A stretch of 64,000 nucleotides of DNA from Pseudomonas sp. Os17 (lineage in GTDB: Bacteria; Pseudomonadota; Gammaproteobacteria; Pseudomonadales; Pseudomonadaceae). The notes under the pieces are model-generated. The model did no database searches and was not told the DNA's origin. It saw nothing but the letters and a program-made list of their open reading frames with translations. Position 1 is the stretch's first letter. Each line of letters begins with the position of its first letter. Where the stretch lies: the NCBI RefSeq assembly GCF_001547895.1, contig NZ_AP014627.1:313501-377500 (forward strand). Direction: 5' to 3'. A program made the position numbers and the translations under genes. Shown one piece after another: positions 55,467-63,690 of this stretch.

Positions 55467-56219
55467 TCAATAGATGCTGAACGGGAAGTACTTGTCGTTG
55501 ATCTTCTTGTAGGTGCCGTCGGCCACGATTTCCTTCAGGGCGGCGTTCAGCTTCTCGCGCAGAGGATCTTTCTTGCGCACGGCAATCCCGATCTTGTCGC
55601 TTTCCACCATCGGCTCGCCCTTGAACTCATAAGGCTTGCCGGCGTCGCTCTTGAGCCACTCGTAGTTGACGTACTTGTCGGCCAGGATCGCGTCCAGGCG
55701 GCCGGAGGTCAGGTCCAGGTAGGCGTTTTCCTGGGTGTCGTAGAGCTTGATGGTGATGTCGTCGCCCAGGTTGTCTTCCAGCCAGGTGCCGGCCAGGGTC
55801 GCCCGCTGTGCGCCGATGATCTTGCCCTTGAGCGAGGCCTTGTCGGTCTTGAAGTCGGTCTTGGCCTTGGGGGCGATGAACTGCAGCTTGTTGGAGTAGT
55901 ACGGGTCGGTGAAGTCCACCGCCTGCTTGCGCTCGTCGGTGATCGACAGCGAAGAGATCAGGAAGTCGAATTTCTTCGCGTTCAGGGCCGGGATGATGCC
56001 GTCCCAGTCGGAAGTGACCACGGTGCATTCGACCTTCATCTTGGCGCACAGGGCGTCGCCGATGTCCTTGTCGAAGCCGACCACCTGGCCGCTGGCATCC
56101 TTGTTGTTGAACGGTGGGTAGGCGGCCTCGATCCCCATCTTCAGGGTTTCGGCGGCAGCGCTGGCGCTGAAAGCCAGAGTGACGGCAGCGGCCAGGAGGA
56201 TTTTCTTATAGCTCTGCAT
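55467..56219 (-). CDS. Periplasmic amino-acid-binding protein (HisJ/ArgT-like)
   Basis: The 250-residue binding protein has a signal peptide ending SASAAA and the family features MGIEAAYPPFNNKDASGQVV, FDKDIGDALCAKM (with the Cys pair seen in HisJ/ArgT), FDFLISSLSITDERKQAVDFTDPYY and RLDAILADKYVNYEWL. It binds a basic amino acid, most probably lysine, arginine, ornithine or histidine. It lies 13 bases after the ATPase gene. Confidence 0.92.
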   Translation of the reverse strand: MQSYKKILLAAAVTLAFSASAAAETLKMGIEAAYPPFNNKDASGQVVGFDKDIGDALCAKMKVECTVVTSDWDGIIPALNAKKFDFLISSLSITDERKQAVDFTDPYYSNKLQFIAPKAKTDFKTDKASLKGKIIGAQRATLAGTWLEDNLGDDITIKLYDTQENAYLDLTSGRLDAILADKYVNYEWLKSDAGKPYEFKGEPMVESDKIGIAVRKKDPLREKLNAALKEIVADGTYKKINDKYFPFSIY

Positions 56220-56232
56220 GCGTGTAGCTCCG

Positions 56233-57006
56233 TTAGCGGTTGCTGGACATGAATTGTTTGCAGCGTGCCGAAAGCGGGTTCTCGAAGACCTGCTGTGGCG
56301 ATCCCTGCTCCTCGATCAGGCCCTGGTGAAGGAACACCACTTCACTGGAAACCTGGCGGGCAAAGCTCATTTCATGGGTGACCAGCAGCATGGTACGGCC
56401 TTCTTCGGCCAGGGCGCGGATCACGTTGAGGACTTCCTGGACCATTTCCGGGTCCAGGGCCGAGGTCGGCTCGTCGAACAGGATGACTTTGGGTTGCATC
56501 GCCAGGGTGCGGGCGATGGCGGCGCGTTGCTGCTGGCCGCCGGACAGCTGGGCCGGGTAGGCGTGGCGCTTGTCGGCGATGCCGACCTTGGCCAGCAGCG
56601 CCTCGGCCACTTCGATGGCCTCGGCCTTGCTTTGGCCCAGTACCCGGCGCGGCGCCTCGATGATGTTGTCGAGCACGCTCATGTGTGGCCAGAGATTGAA
56701 ATTCTGGAAGACGAAACCGATTTCGCTGCGCAGGCGGTTGATCTGCTTGCCGTCGGCGGCCACCAGCTCGCCGTTTTTCGCGGCCTTGAGCTTGAGCTCT
56801 TCGCCGGCGACCAGGATCTGCCCCTGGTGCGGGTTTTCCAGCAGGTTGATGCAGCGCAGGAAAGTGGACTTGCCGGAGCCGGAGGAACCCAGGATCGATA
56901 TCACGTCACCGTCGCGTGCGGTCAGCGAAATACCTTTGAGTACCTCCTGAGAGCCGTAGCGTTTGTGCAAGTTGCGGATTTCAAGCGCGGGCGTGGCCTC
57001 AGCCAT
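56233..57006 (-). CDS. Amino-acid ABC ATP-binding protein (HisP-like)
   Basis: The 257-residue ATPase has Walker A GSSGSGKST, signature LSGGQQQRAAIARTLAM, Walker B VILFDEPTSALDPE and H-loop VTHEMSFAR. The C-terminal tail lacks the TOBE domain, as in HisP/GlnQ. It is the first gene of the operon hisP-hisJ-hisQ-hisM. The ATG at 57006 has GAGG upstream. The gene order matches the well-known histidine-type operon of Pseudomonas. Confidence 0.92.
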   Translation of the reverse strand: MAEATPALEIRNLHKRYGSQEVLKGISLTARDGDVISILGSSGSGKSTFLRCINLLENPHQGQILVAGEELKLKAAKNGELVAADGKQINRLRSEIGFVFQNFNLWPHMSVLDNIIEAPRRVLGQSKAEAIEVAEALLAKVGIADKRHAYPAQLSGGQQQRAAIARTLAMQPKVILFDEPTSALDPEMVQEVLNVIRALAEEGRTMLLVTHEMSFARQVSSEVVFLHQGLIEEQGSPQQVFENPLSARCKQFMSSNR

Positions 57007-57571
57007 GTGCGGTCCTCATAGAGTTCATTGTGCTCCTGCTGTTGGCGGCCTTCCTGGCGAGGCGCCAAGCTAGCATAGGGTTCCAAGCGCAGCCAACAGC
57101 GCTACCGGAGGTAAACAGACGGCGTGTGGCAGGTTGTCGCATCAGCACAGAAGACTGTCGCCCCATCAACAACCGAACGCCCGTTTGAACCCGGAATCCG
57201 CCTGGAATCCGGTAGGTGTCGCGTAAAAAAAGGCGCGATGGTGCCAGCTTTGGCCGGGTGTTGGAAGGGTTAACGGGCCAAAGGTCATGGATCTGCCACC
57301 TAATTGTGCATCGGGTACTTTCGGGGTGTGTTTCTGGTGCGCAGTTTCGTCCTACAAAGTGAGTCGGCCAGTAACGAAATGGCGAAATGCCATTGAACTC
57401 AATGACTTGAGATTTCCGCCGGTCGGTTCGCCAAGCCTTGTTTCCCGGGACTCTGTAACATTTTGGCGCAAATCTTGCGTGCGAAATAAAGAACGCCCCG
57501 TTGAATTCTTTTTACGAGAACGAATGCCGACCGGGTGGAGTGACTCTTTTTTCGTTGCAAAGGTGCTTTTC
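57007..57571. other. Divergent intergenic region with two promoters
   Basis: The 565 bases between the HisP-like start and the permease start hold no supported gene, although the frame leading into the permease is open from 57287. They must carry both promoters. A candidate sigma-54 site lies near the right end. The rest shows no clear motif. Confidence 0.5.
57464..57479 (+). promoter_or_regulatory. Candidate sigma-54 promoter of the GabP-like gene
   Basis: TGGCGCAAATCTTGCG matches TGGCNC-N5-TTGC, with the GG and GC spaced as for -24/-12 promoters. Only the last W position (G here) deviates. It lies about 92 bases upstream of the ATG and on the correct strand. Confidence 0.5.
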
Positions 57572-58963
57572 ATGAGCGGTACGCAACTCTCCAATGACCT
57601 CGAACAGGGGCTCAAACCACGGCATGTGACCATGCTGTCGATTGCCGGCGTGATCGGCGCGGGTCTCTTTGTCGGCTCCGGCCACGCCATCGCCGAAGCC
57701 GGCCCGGCGGTTCTCCTGGCCTATGCCGCTGCCGGCACCCTGGTGGTGCTGGTGATGCGCATGCTGGCGGAAATGGCCGTCGCCTCGCCGGATACCGGGT
57801 CGTTTTCGACCTATGCCGATCGCGCTATCGGCCACTGGGCCGGCTTCACCATCGGCTGGCTGTACTGGTGGTTCTGGGTGCTGGTGATCCCGCTGGAGGC
57901 CAACGCCGCCGCGACCATCCTGCATGCCTGGTTCCCCAACGTGGCGATCTGGGTCTTCACCCTGGTGATCACCCTGCTGCTGACTGCCACCAACCTGTTC
58001 AGCGTGAAGAACTACGGCGAGTTCGAGTTCTGGTTCGCCCTGATCAAGGTGGTGGCCATCATCGGTTTCGTGATCCTCGGCCTGGCGGCCATTTGCGGCT
58101 TGCTGCCCAATAGCCAGGTCAGCGGTGTCTCGCACCTGGTGGACACCCAGGGCTTCATGCCCAATGGCCTGGGCGCGGTGTTGGCGGCCATGCTGACCAC
58201 CATGTTCTCCTTCATGGGCACCGAGATCGTCACCATCGCCGCGGCGGAATCCCACAACCCGGGCAAGCAGATCTCCAAGGCCACCAACTCGGTGATCTGG
58301 CGCATCGGCCTGTTCTACCTGGTGTCGATCTTCATCGTCGTGGCCCTGGTGCCATGGAACGACCCAAGCCTGGCCCAGGTCGGCTCCTACCAGACCGTGC
58401 TTGATCGCATGGGCATTCCCAACGCCAAGCTGATCGTCGACCTGGTGGTGCTGGTGGCGGTGACCAGTTGCCTGAACTCGGCGCTCTACACCGCCTCGCG
58501 CATGCTCTTCTCCCTGGGCAAGCGGGGCGACGCTCCGGCTGTGGCCAAGCGCACCAACGCCAGCGGCACGCCTTACTGGGCGGTGATCCTGTCCACCGCT
58601 GCAGCCTTCCTTGCGGTGTTCGCCAACTATGTAGCGCCGGCGGCGGTGTTCGAGTTCCTGCTGGCCAGTTCCGGCGCCATCGCCCTGCTGGTGTACCTGG
58701 TGATTGCCGTATCGCAACTGCGCATGCGCCAGAAGCGCATGGCCGCCGGCGAGAAGATCGCCTTCCGCATGTGGCTGTTCCCCGGCCTGACCTACGCGGT
58801 GATCGTGTTCATCGTGGCGATCCTGGGCATCATGCTGTTCCAGCAAGAGCACCGGGTGGAGATCCTCGCCACCGGCCTGCTGAGTATCATCGTCATCGCT
58901 GCGGGGCTGTTGGTGGCTCGTCGGCGCAAGGCCGAGCGCAATGGTGCCCTGGTACTGAACTGA
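57572..58963 (+). CDS. APC-family amino-acid permease (GabP-like)
   Basis: The 463-residue inner-membrane permease has 12 TM helices and the APC hallmarks LKPRHVTMLSIAGVIGAGLFVGSGHAIAEAGPA, a run of two motifs, and FSFMGTEIVTIAAAESHNP, the substrate region shared with GABA and aromatic permeases. Length and sequence pattern most resemble E. coli GabP (466 residues), which takes up 4-aminobutyrate. The substrate is inferred, because AroP and PheP-like members look similar. The ATG at 57572 has AAAGGTG upstream. A candidate sigma-54 promoter lies upstream, and an intrinsic terminator follows. Confidence 0.82.
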   Translation: MSGTQLSNDLEQGLKPRHVTMLSIAGVIGAGLFVGSGHAIAEAGPAVLLAYAAAGTLVVLVMRMLAEMAVASPDTGSFSTYADRAIGHWAGFTIGWLYWWFWVLVIPLEANAAATILHAWFPNVAIWVFTLVITLLLTATNLFSVKNYGEFEFWFALIKVVAIIGFVILGLAAICGLLPNSQVSGVSHLVDTQGFMPNGLGAVLAAMLTTMFSFMGTEIVTIAAAESHNPGKQISKATNSVIWRIGLFYLVSIFIVVALVPWNDPSLAQVGSYQTVLDRMGIPNAKLIVDLVVLVAVTSCLNSALYTASRMLFSLGKRGDAPAVAKRTNASGTPYWAVILSTAAAFLAVFANYVAPAAVFEFLLASSGAIALLVYLVIAVSQLRMRQKRMAAGEKIAFRMWLFPGLTYAVIVFIVAILGIMLFQQEHRVEILATGLLSIIVIAAGLLVARRRKAERNGALVLN

Positions 58964-58984
58964 CGGTTTGACGCTTTGCCATAC

Positions 58985-59022
58985 AAAAAGGCCGCCGTCA
59001 GCATTGACCGCGGCCTTTTTTA
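58985..59022 (+). terminator. Rho-independent terminator of the permease gene
   Basis: AAAAAGGCCGC ... GCGGCCTTTTTT has an inner GTCA/TGAC pairing and a T-run, 21 bases after the permease stop. Confidence 0.9.
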
Positions 59023-59349
59023 TCGGATTTGTGAATTGTTACCTGGCGTTTCGTGGACAGCCCGCTGGCGAAATAGTAGCCTGCGCGCTCTTCGATAAGA
59101 GCTCTTGCGTGCCTGCGTGAGAGGAGCTATGGAATAGCGCTGTCATGCCAGGGATTGAACGCTTGTCGGGACTCTGAATCCGTCTTCTGCTTCCCTCCCC
59201 CTGATCCATCCGCGCCGGCCCATGCTCCTGATTTGTCCGCACTTGCCCATGGCATGGCTGACGGTCCCGGTTCGAAGAATGAGCATTCAGGGCCCAATGG
59301 CGATCGCCCGGTCGTTGGTTCCTCAAAATGGGGCGGCAAGGAGACGCGC
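59023..59349. other. Gene-free region ahead of a small membrane protein gene
   Basis: These 327 bases hold only poorly supported short frames. They probably carry the promoter of the gene that starts at 59350. The frame of that gene is open from 59155, but that extension looks non-coding (low complexity, no Shine-Dalgarno). Confidence 0.5.
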
Positions 59350-59670
59350 ATGGCGTTCACTAAAATCATCTTCAAAAACCCGAACACCGGAGCCATCAAG
59401 GAAGCGCCAGTTGGTTTCTCCTGGACCGTGTTCTTCTTCGGCTTCATCCCGGCCCTGTTCCGCGCTGACTGGAAATGGGCGGCCATCATGTTCCTGCTGT
59501 CGATGTTCACTTTCGGCCTGAGCAACCTGGTGTTCATGTTCATGTACAACAAGCTGTATGTTCGCGACCTGATCGGCTCGGGCTTCAAGGCCCAGTCCAT
59601 CGCCAGCGGCGACCTGAACTTCGCCAGCTCGCGCATCGGCATGGAAATCCCTCGGCTGGAAGCGGCCTGA
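59350..59670 (+). CDS. Small inner-membrane protein (HrgC/DUF2628-like)
   Basis: The 106-residue protein starts at an ATG preceded by AAGGAG and begins with a short soluble N-terminus (KIIFKNPNTGAIKEAPVGFS). Two TM helices follow: WTVFFFGFIPALFRADWKWA / IMFLLSMFTFGLSNLVFMFM. The 'GFSWTVFFFGFxPALFRxDWKW' pattern recurs in short proteins called HrgC or DUF2628-like, without known function; I match it from memory only. A terminator follows. Confidence 0.65.
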   Translation: MAFTKIIFKNPNTGAIKEAPVGFSWTVFFFGFIPALFRADWKWAAIMFLLSMFTFGLSNLVFMFMYNKLYVRDLIGSGFKAQSIASGDLNFASSRIGMEIPRLEAA

Positions 59671-59697
59671 GTCTAGGCCCGGCTTCTGTAGCTGAAA

Positions 59698-59736
59698 CAA
59701 AAAGGGCGCATTCATTGCTGAATGCGCCCTTTTTTC
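59698..59736. terminator. Bidirectional Rho-independent terminator
   Basis: AAAAAGGGCGCATTCA-TTGC-TGAATGCGCCCTTTTTT is a perfect 16-bp stem with T-runs both ways. It sits between the convergent 106-residue and 136-residue genes. Confidence 0.95.
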
Positions 59737-59751
59737 ATGCCCGTTTGCGGC

Positions 59752-60162
59752 TCAGTCCTTGGTGCTGAACAGGGCCTGGGACGCGGCCATGTAGTCGTTG
59801 CGGAAGGCTTCGGACTCGATCCACTCCAGCGCCGCCGCCTCGTCGGCCTCGGTGGACCAGTTGCGGTACTCGATCAGCGCCGCAAGGATGAAATCCGTGG
59901 CGCCTTCGTCGCCCTCCTGCTCATACACCAGCTCCAGCAACGGGTCCGAGAGGAACACGGTGCACATGGCCTGCAAGCTGGTTTTCTCGGCGTCGCGCAT
60001 TTTCACGAACAGCTCGGTCAGGTCCACCGACTCGAAGTCGATGCGGCTGTCGTTGGGGTCCAGTTCCAGCTCCGAGGTGGGAGCGGTGCGCTTGGCGCGG
60101 TTTTGCTTGGCCTTGGTTTTCGCCCGCTGGGCCCGTTTGTGTTGCTTGTTCGCAGATGCCAT
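59752..60162 (-). CDS. Hypothetical protein with basic N-terminal tail
   Basis: The 136-residue protein opens with a lysine/arginine-rich tail (KQHKRAQRAKTKAKQNRAKR) followed by an acidic helical body (LTELFVKMRDAEKTSLQAMC and WIESEAFRNDYMAASQALF). The tail could bind nucleic acid. No known domain is recognised. Its ATG is at 60162; the first ~30 bases upstream give no strong ribosome site. It is followed downstream by the shared terminator. Confidence 0.6.
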   Translation of the reverse strand: MASANKQHKRAQRAKTKAKQNRAKRTAPTSELELDPNDSRIDFESVDLTELFVKMRDAEKTSLQAMCTVFLSDPLLELVYEQEGDEGATDFILAALIEYRNWSTEADEAAALEWIESEAFRNDYMAASQALFSTKD

Positions 60163-60287
60163 GGGCGCCTTACCTTGATGCTGGGAGGTGTATCGCGTGG
60201 GTCGCCGGGCAGCGGCGACCTTTTCAGGCGGCCAAGGATGCCAGCAAATCGAGGTCGGAGCACCTGCCGCCGGGCGAGCGGGGCGGC

Positions 60288-61256
60288 TCAGGCGCGCGGT
60301 ACCAGCCGTCCCGGGCTGCTGCGGTCGAGTTCGCCGTGGCGCAGCCAGCCCAGGATGATGGGCCAGAGCCGGGTGTCGAAACGGCTGTGGAAAAAGGCGA
60401 AATGGCCGACCTCGGTTTCGCCGATATCCTGCGGGGCGATGCGCAAGTGGGTGCGCGGACTGTTACTGAAGTACGCCAGCAGGCGCTCGATGGCCGCCAC
60501 CGTGCCGAAGGGATCGTCGCTGAGGCTGATGGCGAGCACGGCGGCGCTGACCTGGGCGAAGGGCTGGCCATTGCGCGCAGCGGCCAGCCTGCGGCCGCTG
60601 GGACGGCCTTCGTAGCGTGGGTGCGGGGTGGCCCAGTCGCGGACCACGCCGGCGGGCGTGTCTTCCATCCAGCCCAGGCGCTTGCCGGGGAAGTAGCCGT
60701 GAAGGCGGGTCAGCAGGGGCATCAGCACATGCCATTTGCCCAGCATGCGCCAGCGCAGCCGGGGCTCGTAGTCGCGCCAGTAGGCGAACTGCGCGCCCAT
60801 GGTCGCCACACGGCGGATTTCCCCGGCGGAGGCCGCCAGGCCCACGGCACAGCCACCGAAGCTGTGGCCCACCACATCGATCGGCTGCCCGGGAAACTCG
60901 CGCCGGGCCCGTTGCAGCATGGCTTCGAAATCCAGTGCGCCCCAATCCGACCAGGACGCCTTGAGCCCCTTGAGCGAGGCCGGACGCGACTCGCCGATGC
61001 CGCGATAGTCGTAAGTCATGACGTCGAAGCCATTGGCGAACAGGTAGTCGGCGAAACGCACGTAGTAGCGGCAGCGCACCGAGGTCGCGGGGTTGATGAT
61101 GACCACCGGTCTGCTCGGATCGGCTTGCGGGTGGCGCCAGGCAAAACCGCCAAGCACAAAGCCATCCGCCGCCGGTTCGCTGAAGGTTTCGCTGGGGTCT
61201 GGGCCGGCCGTGGCGAGGCGCGTGGCAGGCAGGTCGGGAGGGGACAACAGGGACAT
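60288..61256 (-). CDS. Alpha/beta hydrolase
   Basis: The 322-residue serine hydrolase has the nucleophile elbow DVVGHSFGGCAVGLAASAG (GHSFGG), an oxyanion region at RPVVIINPATSVRCRYYVRF (near residue 50), and FDVMTYDYRGIGESRPA. The His of the triad is likely in VGHFAFFHSRF. The pattern resembles YheT/PhaC-like hydrolases, but the substrate is unknown. The ATG at 61256 has AGGAA upstream. Confidence 0.8.
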   Translation of the reverse strand: MSLLSPPDLPATRLATAGPDPSETFSEPAADGFVLGGFAWRHPQADPSRPVVIINPATSVRCRYYVRFADYLFANGFDVMTYDYRGIGESRPASLKGLKASWSDWGALDFEAMLQRARREFPGQPIDVVGHSFGGCAVGLAASAGEIRRVATMGAQFAYWRDYEPRLRWRMLGKWHVLMPLLTRLHGYFPGKRLGWMEDTPAGVVRDWATPHPRYEGRPSGRRLAAARNGQPFAQVSAAVLAISLSDDPFGTVAAIERLLAYFSNSPRTHLRIAPQDIGETEVGHFAFFHSRFDTRLWPIILGWLRHGELDRSSPGRLVPRA

Positions 61257-61304
61257 GGGCGCTTGTTCCTGGGCGGCTGCACTATGCCGGAGCGGCATCC
61301 GGCA

Positions 61305-61634
61305 TCAGCGATGTTTTTTTTGTGCGCCCATTAATACCCGGCCGATCCACAGCGCGGCAACTGCCAGTGCACCCAGCAACAGGGTGCTGATGCTTTGCCA
61401 GAGCAGCTCGATATAGAACTGGGTCGGCTGTTGTGCCTGGCTGTAGACGAGCTTCGGGCCGGCGCGGTTGCGGGTGACGATCAGGCCGTCCTGCAGCGCG
61501 CTCACCAGGGTCCAGCCCAGCAGTGCGGTGAGTGCCAGCAGCACGCCACCGATCAGCAGGAATACCCAGGCGCCCCTGCCGGTCTTGCCGGGCTTGGGGT
61601 GGGGCAGGCGGACTCGGGTTCTCTTCTGGTTCAC
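61305..61634 (-). CDS. Small membrane protein, two TM helices
   Basis: The 109-residue protein has a basic N-terminus (VNQKRTRVRLPHPKPGKTGR) and two TM helices (AWVFLLIGGVLLALTALLGW; ISTLLLGALAVAALWIGRV) separated by a ~40-residue loop facing the periplasm if the positive-inside rule applies. The GTG start at 61634 with AAGGAAC upstream is chosen. No family is recognised. It lies 48 bases upstream of the hydrolase gene on the same strand. Confidence 0.6.
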   Translation of the reverse strand: MNQKRTRVRLPHPKPGKTGRGAWVFLLIGGVLLALTALLGWTLVSALQDGLIVTRNRAGPKLVYSQAQQPTQFYIELLWQSISTLLLGALAVAALWIGRVLMGAQKKHR

Positions 61635-61756
61635 GCGAGCAGTTCCTTGGCAGTCGAATGGGCGCGAGCCCGCAACTTTACTCCCCTGCGCCGTCATGGG
61701 AATAATCCGGGCCCGGCCAAAGCCGGGTATCCCCAGACGTCGATGGAGTCTTGAGC

Positions 61757-62077
61757 ATGGAAGTGAAGCAGCAGATGAGCCCGGAACAATGCCAGGGCAT
61801 GGAAGACATCCGTCGGGAAATCGACCACCTGGATCGGGCGGTCATTGCCCTGCTGGGCGCGCGTTTCAAGTACGTGCTGGCGGCGTCGAAGTTCAAGACC
61901 TCGGCGGCCACCGTGCGGGCCGAGGAGCGCTTCAAGGCGATGCTCGCCACCCGCCGCGAATGGGCCGAGGCCGAAGGCCTGAGCGCGGATGCCATCGAGA
62001 AGCTGTACAGCGATCTGGTGCAGCACTTTATCGCTGAGGAGATGAAGCATTGGCAGGCGGCGCAGGCGCCAGCTTGA
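61757..62077 (+). CDS. PchB-like isochorismate lyase / chorismate-mutase fold protein
   Basis: The 106-residue AroQ-fold protein aligns by eye with P. aeruginosa PchB (101 residues) over nearly its full length (CQGMEDIRREIDHLDRAVIA, then YVLAASKFK and WAEAEGLSADAIEKLYSDLV). Active-site counterparts Arg19, Arg36 and Lys47 are kept, but PchB Gln90 is Glu95 here (FIAEEMKHW). PchB turns isochorismate into salicylate. No pchA or other siderophore gene lies nearby. The ATG at 61757 has GGAG upstream. Confidence 0.82.
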   Translation: MEVKQQMSPEQCQGMEDIRREIDHLDRAVIALLGARFKYVLAASKFKTSAATVRAEERFKAMLATRREWAEAEGLSADAIEKLYSDLVQHFIAEEMKHWQAAQAPA

Positions 62078-62181
62078 GCTTATAGGCCGGCGTTCGGCGT
62101 TGATCGAATTGGGCAGCGTCCTTGATCTGTGTCGGCGCGGGTATGCTGGCGACCTTTTTCGATCGATCAGGAACCACAACC

Positions 62182-62763
62182 ATGCAATTTCGCTCATGGA
62201 CAGGGCTGGCGCTGGCAGCGCTATTGGCGGCGACCGGGCAGGCGCAGGCGAGCGAGCCTTCCTCGGTGTATCTGCGCTGCAGCATGACCCCCGAGCAGTA
62301 CGCCAAGGCCATGGCGGCAGCGCCACGCCCGGCGATTTCCTACAGCGATTGGCAGAAGTGGTTCGACAGCAAGGACATGTACGGCTCGGCCCGGGTCGAT
62401 GCCGAGTGGTTGCAGGATTCCGGAGCGCGCAGCCTGCAGGAAGTGGTGCAGATCTGGGCCGGGCTGGGTAGCGCTTCGCACTATGATCCGCAGACCGGTC
62501 GCTGGCAGTTCGCCCTGCTGGAGTTCACCGACAACTATGGCGAGATGATCCAGCTGCTGGCGCCGCTGCGCAGCGTCGCCCCTTACTGCCAGCCCGGCTC
62601 CGACAGTTTCCTGCTGATCTACTCCTACATCTGGGGGGATGGCGACAACGCCTACCTGACCCTCAACAAGCAGCGCAGCCAATTTGCCGGCAAGCCCACC
62701 AAGGCCCAGCTTGCCGAGGCCGATGCGGCGCTCAAGGTGCTGATGGATGCCAGTTCGCAGTGA
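62182..62763 (+). CDS. Secreted hypothetical protein
   Basis: The 193-residue exported protein has a signal peptide (MQFRSWTGLALAALLAATGQAQA) and a mature part with two cysteines (LRCSMTP, APYCQPG) that can form one disulfide. It has an aromatic-rich helical core (ISYSDWQKWFDSKDMYGSAR). I do not recognise a family. The ATG at 62182 has CAGGAAC upstream; the open frame before it is an unused extension. It follows the PchB-like gene by 104 bases. Confidence 0.65.
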   Translation: MQFRSWTGLALAALLAATGQAQASEPSSVYLRCSMTPEQYAKAMAAAPRPAISYSDWQKWFDSKDMYGSARVDAEWLQDSGARSLQEVVQIWAGLGSASHYDPQTGRWQFALLEFTDNYGEMIQLLAPLRSVAPYCQPGSDSFLLIYSYIWGDGDNAYLTLNKQRSQFAGKPTKAQLAEADAALKVLMDASSQ

Positions 62764-63021
62764 ACAAGTGGCTGGGCGGGCAAGGTCTCCGCGTCGGCGA
62801 GCCTAGATTCCTTTGGTTAAAGACTTCACGCCGAATCGTTCTAAACCGCTCTCTGTCGCGGCATACACTTAAGACAGGAGCTGCAAGCACAAGGCTGCTT
62901 GCCTGAGAGGGGCTGGTCATTCAGAGACAGTCGGGGAGACCCAGTCACCGCCATCCTGGGGCTGAAGACATGGCGGTGGTGTTCTGTTCACCGGTTCGAG
63001 ACGAACCCGGGAGTGGTCATC

Positions 63022-63480
63022 ATGAAGTCCTTTCCTATGAGTGTCATATCCGGCGTTGTGGCGGCGCTGCTGTCAGTGGCGCCACTTGGCCTGCAGTCTG
63101 CCGCCATCAGCAGCGAGCCGATCGATCCGGCCGGCGTGCAGTTGGAGCCGCAACAACAGAATGGCATCACCTATCTGTGCGGCGGCATCGGCCTGGACGA
63201 GTCGCGGGCTATCCAGCTGGTCAAGGGTTACAACCTGCATATGATCTTTTCCGTGGGGCCGGAAAACCAATACACCTCGGATATCGACGTGGCGATCCAG
63301 AACCTGCAAGGGCGGTCGGTGCTGAACCTGAACCAGGTGGGCCCGTTCGTCTATGTGCAGTTGCCGGCCGGCAAATACCAGGTCGTCACCACGCGCAACG
63401 GGCATGTGCAACACAGCATGGTCGATACGCGGATGGCGGCCACGCGCGACCTCAACCTGCACTGGAATGACGCCTACTGA
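63022..63480 (+). CDS. Secreted hypothetical protein (carboxypeptidase-regulatory-like)
   Basis: The 152-residue exported protein has a signal peptide (MKSFPMSVISGVVAALLSVAPLGLQSAA) and a mature part rich in beta strands (VAIQNLQGRSVLNLNQVGPF, then VYVQLPAGKYQVVTTRNG). The 'PAGKYxV' strand is typical of carboxypeptidase-regulatory-like (PEGA-like) folds. It has one cysteine (YLCGGIG). Function is unknown. The ATG at 63022 has CGGGAG upstream. A terminator follows. Confidence 0.65.
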   Translation: MKSFPMSVISGVVAALLSVAPLGLQSAAISSEPIDPAGVQLEPQQQNGITYLCGGIGLDESRAIQLVKGYNLHMIFSVGPENQYTSDIDVAIQNLQGRSVLNLNQVGPFVYVQLPAGKYQVVTTRNGHVQHSMVDTRMAATRDLNLHWNDAY

Positions 63481-63537
63481 GTGAGGGCGGGAGTGTTGCC
63501 CAGCGTTGAACAGGGGCAATGCCCCATTCCAGGCCTG

Positions 63538-63571
63538 AAAAACCCTGAGTCGAAAGATTCAGGGTTTTTAC
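63538..63571 (+). terminator. Rho-independent terminator
   Basis: AAAAACCCTGA ... TCAGGGTTTTTA forms a stem with a T-run, 57 bases after the preceding stop. Confidence 0.9.
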
Positions 63572-63690
63572 TATGGGCGGGCAGAAACGGGGTCATGCGC
63601 TTGTTCGTTGCGGGGTGATTCACATCCTTTCCACATGGGCAGAGCCATCATGCACAACCGCATGCAACCAGTCTGAAAGGCGATCCGAAT

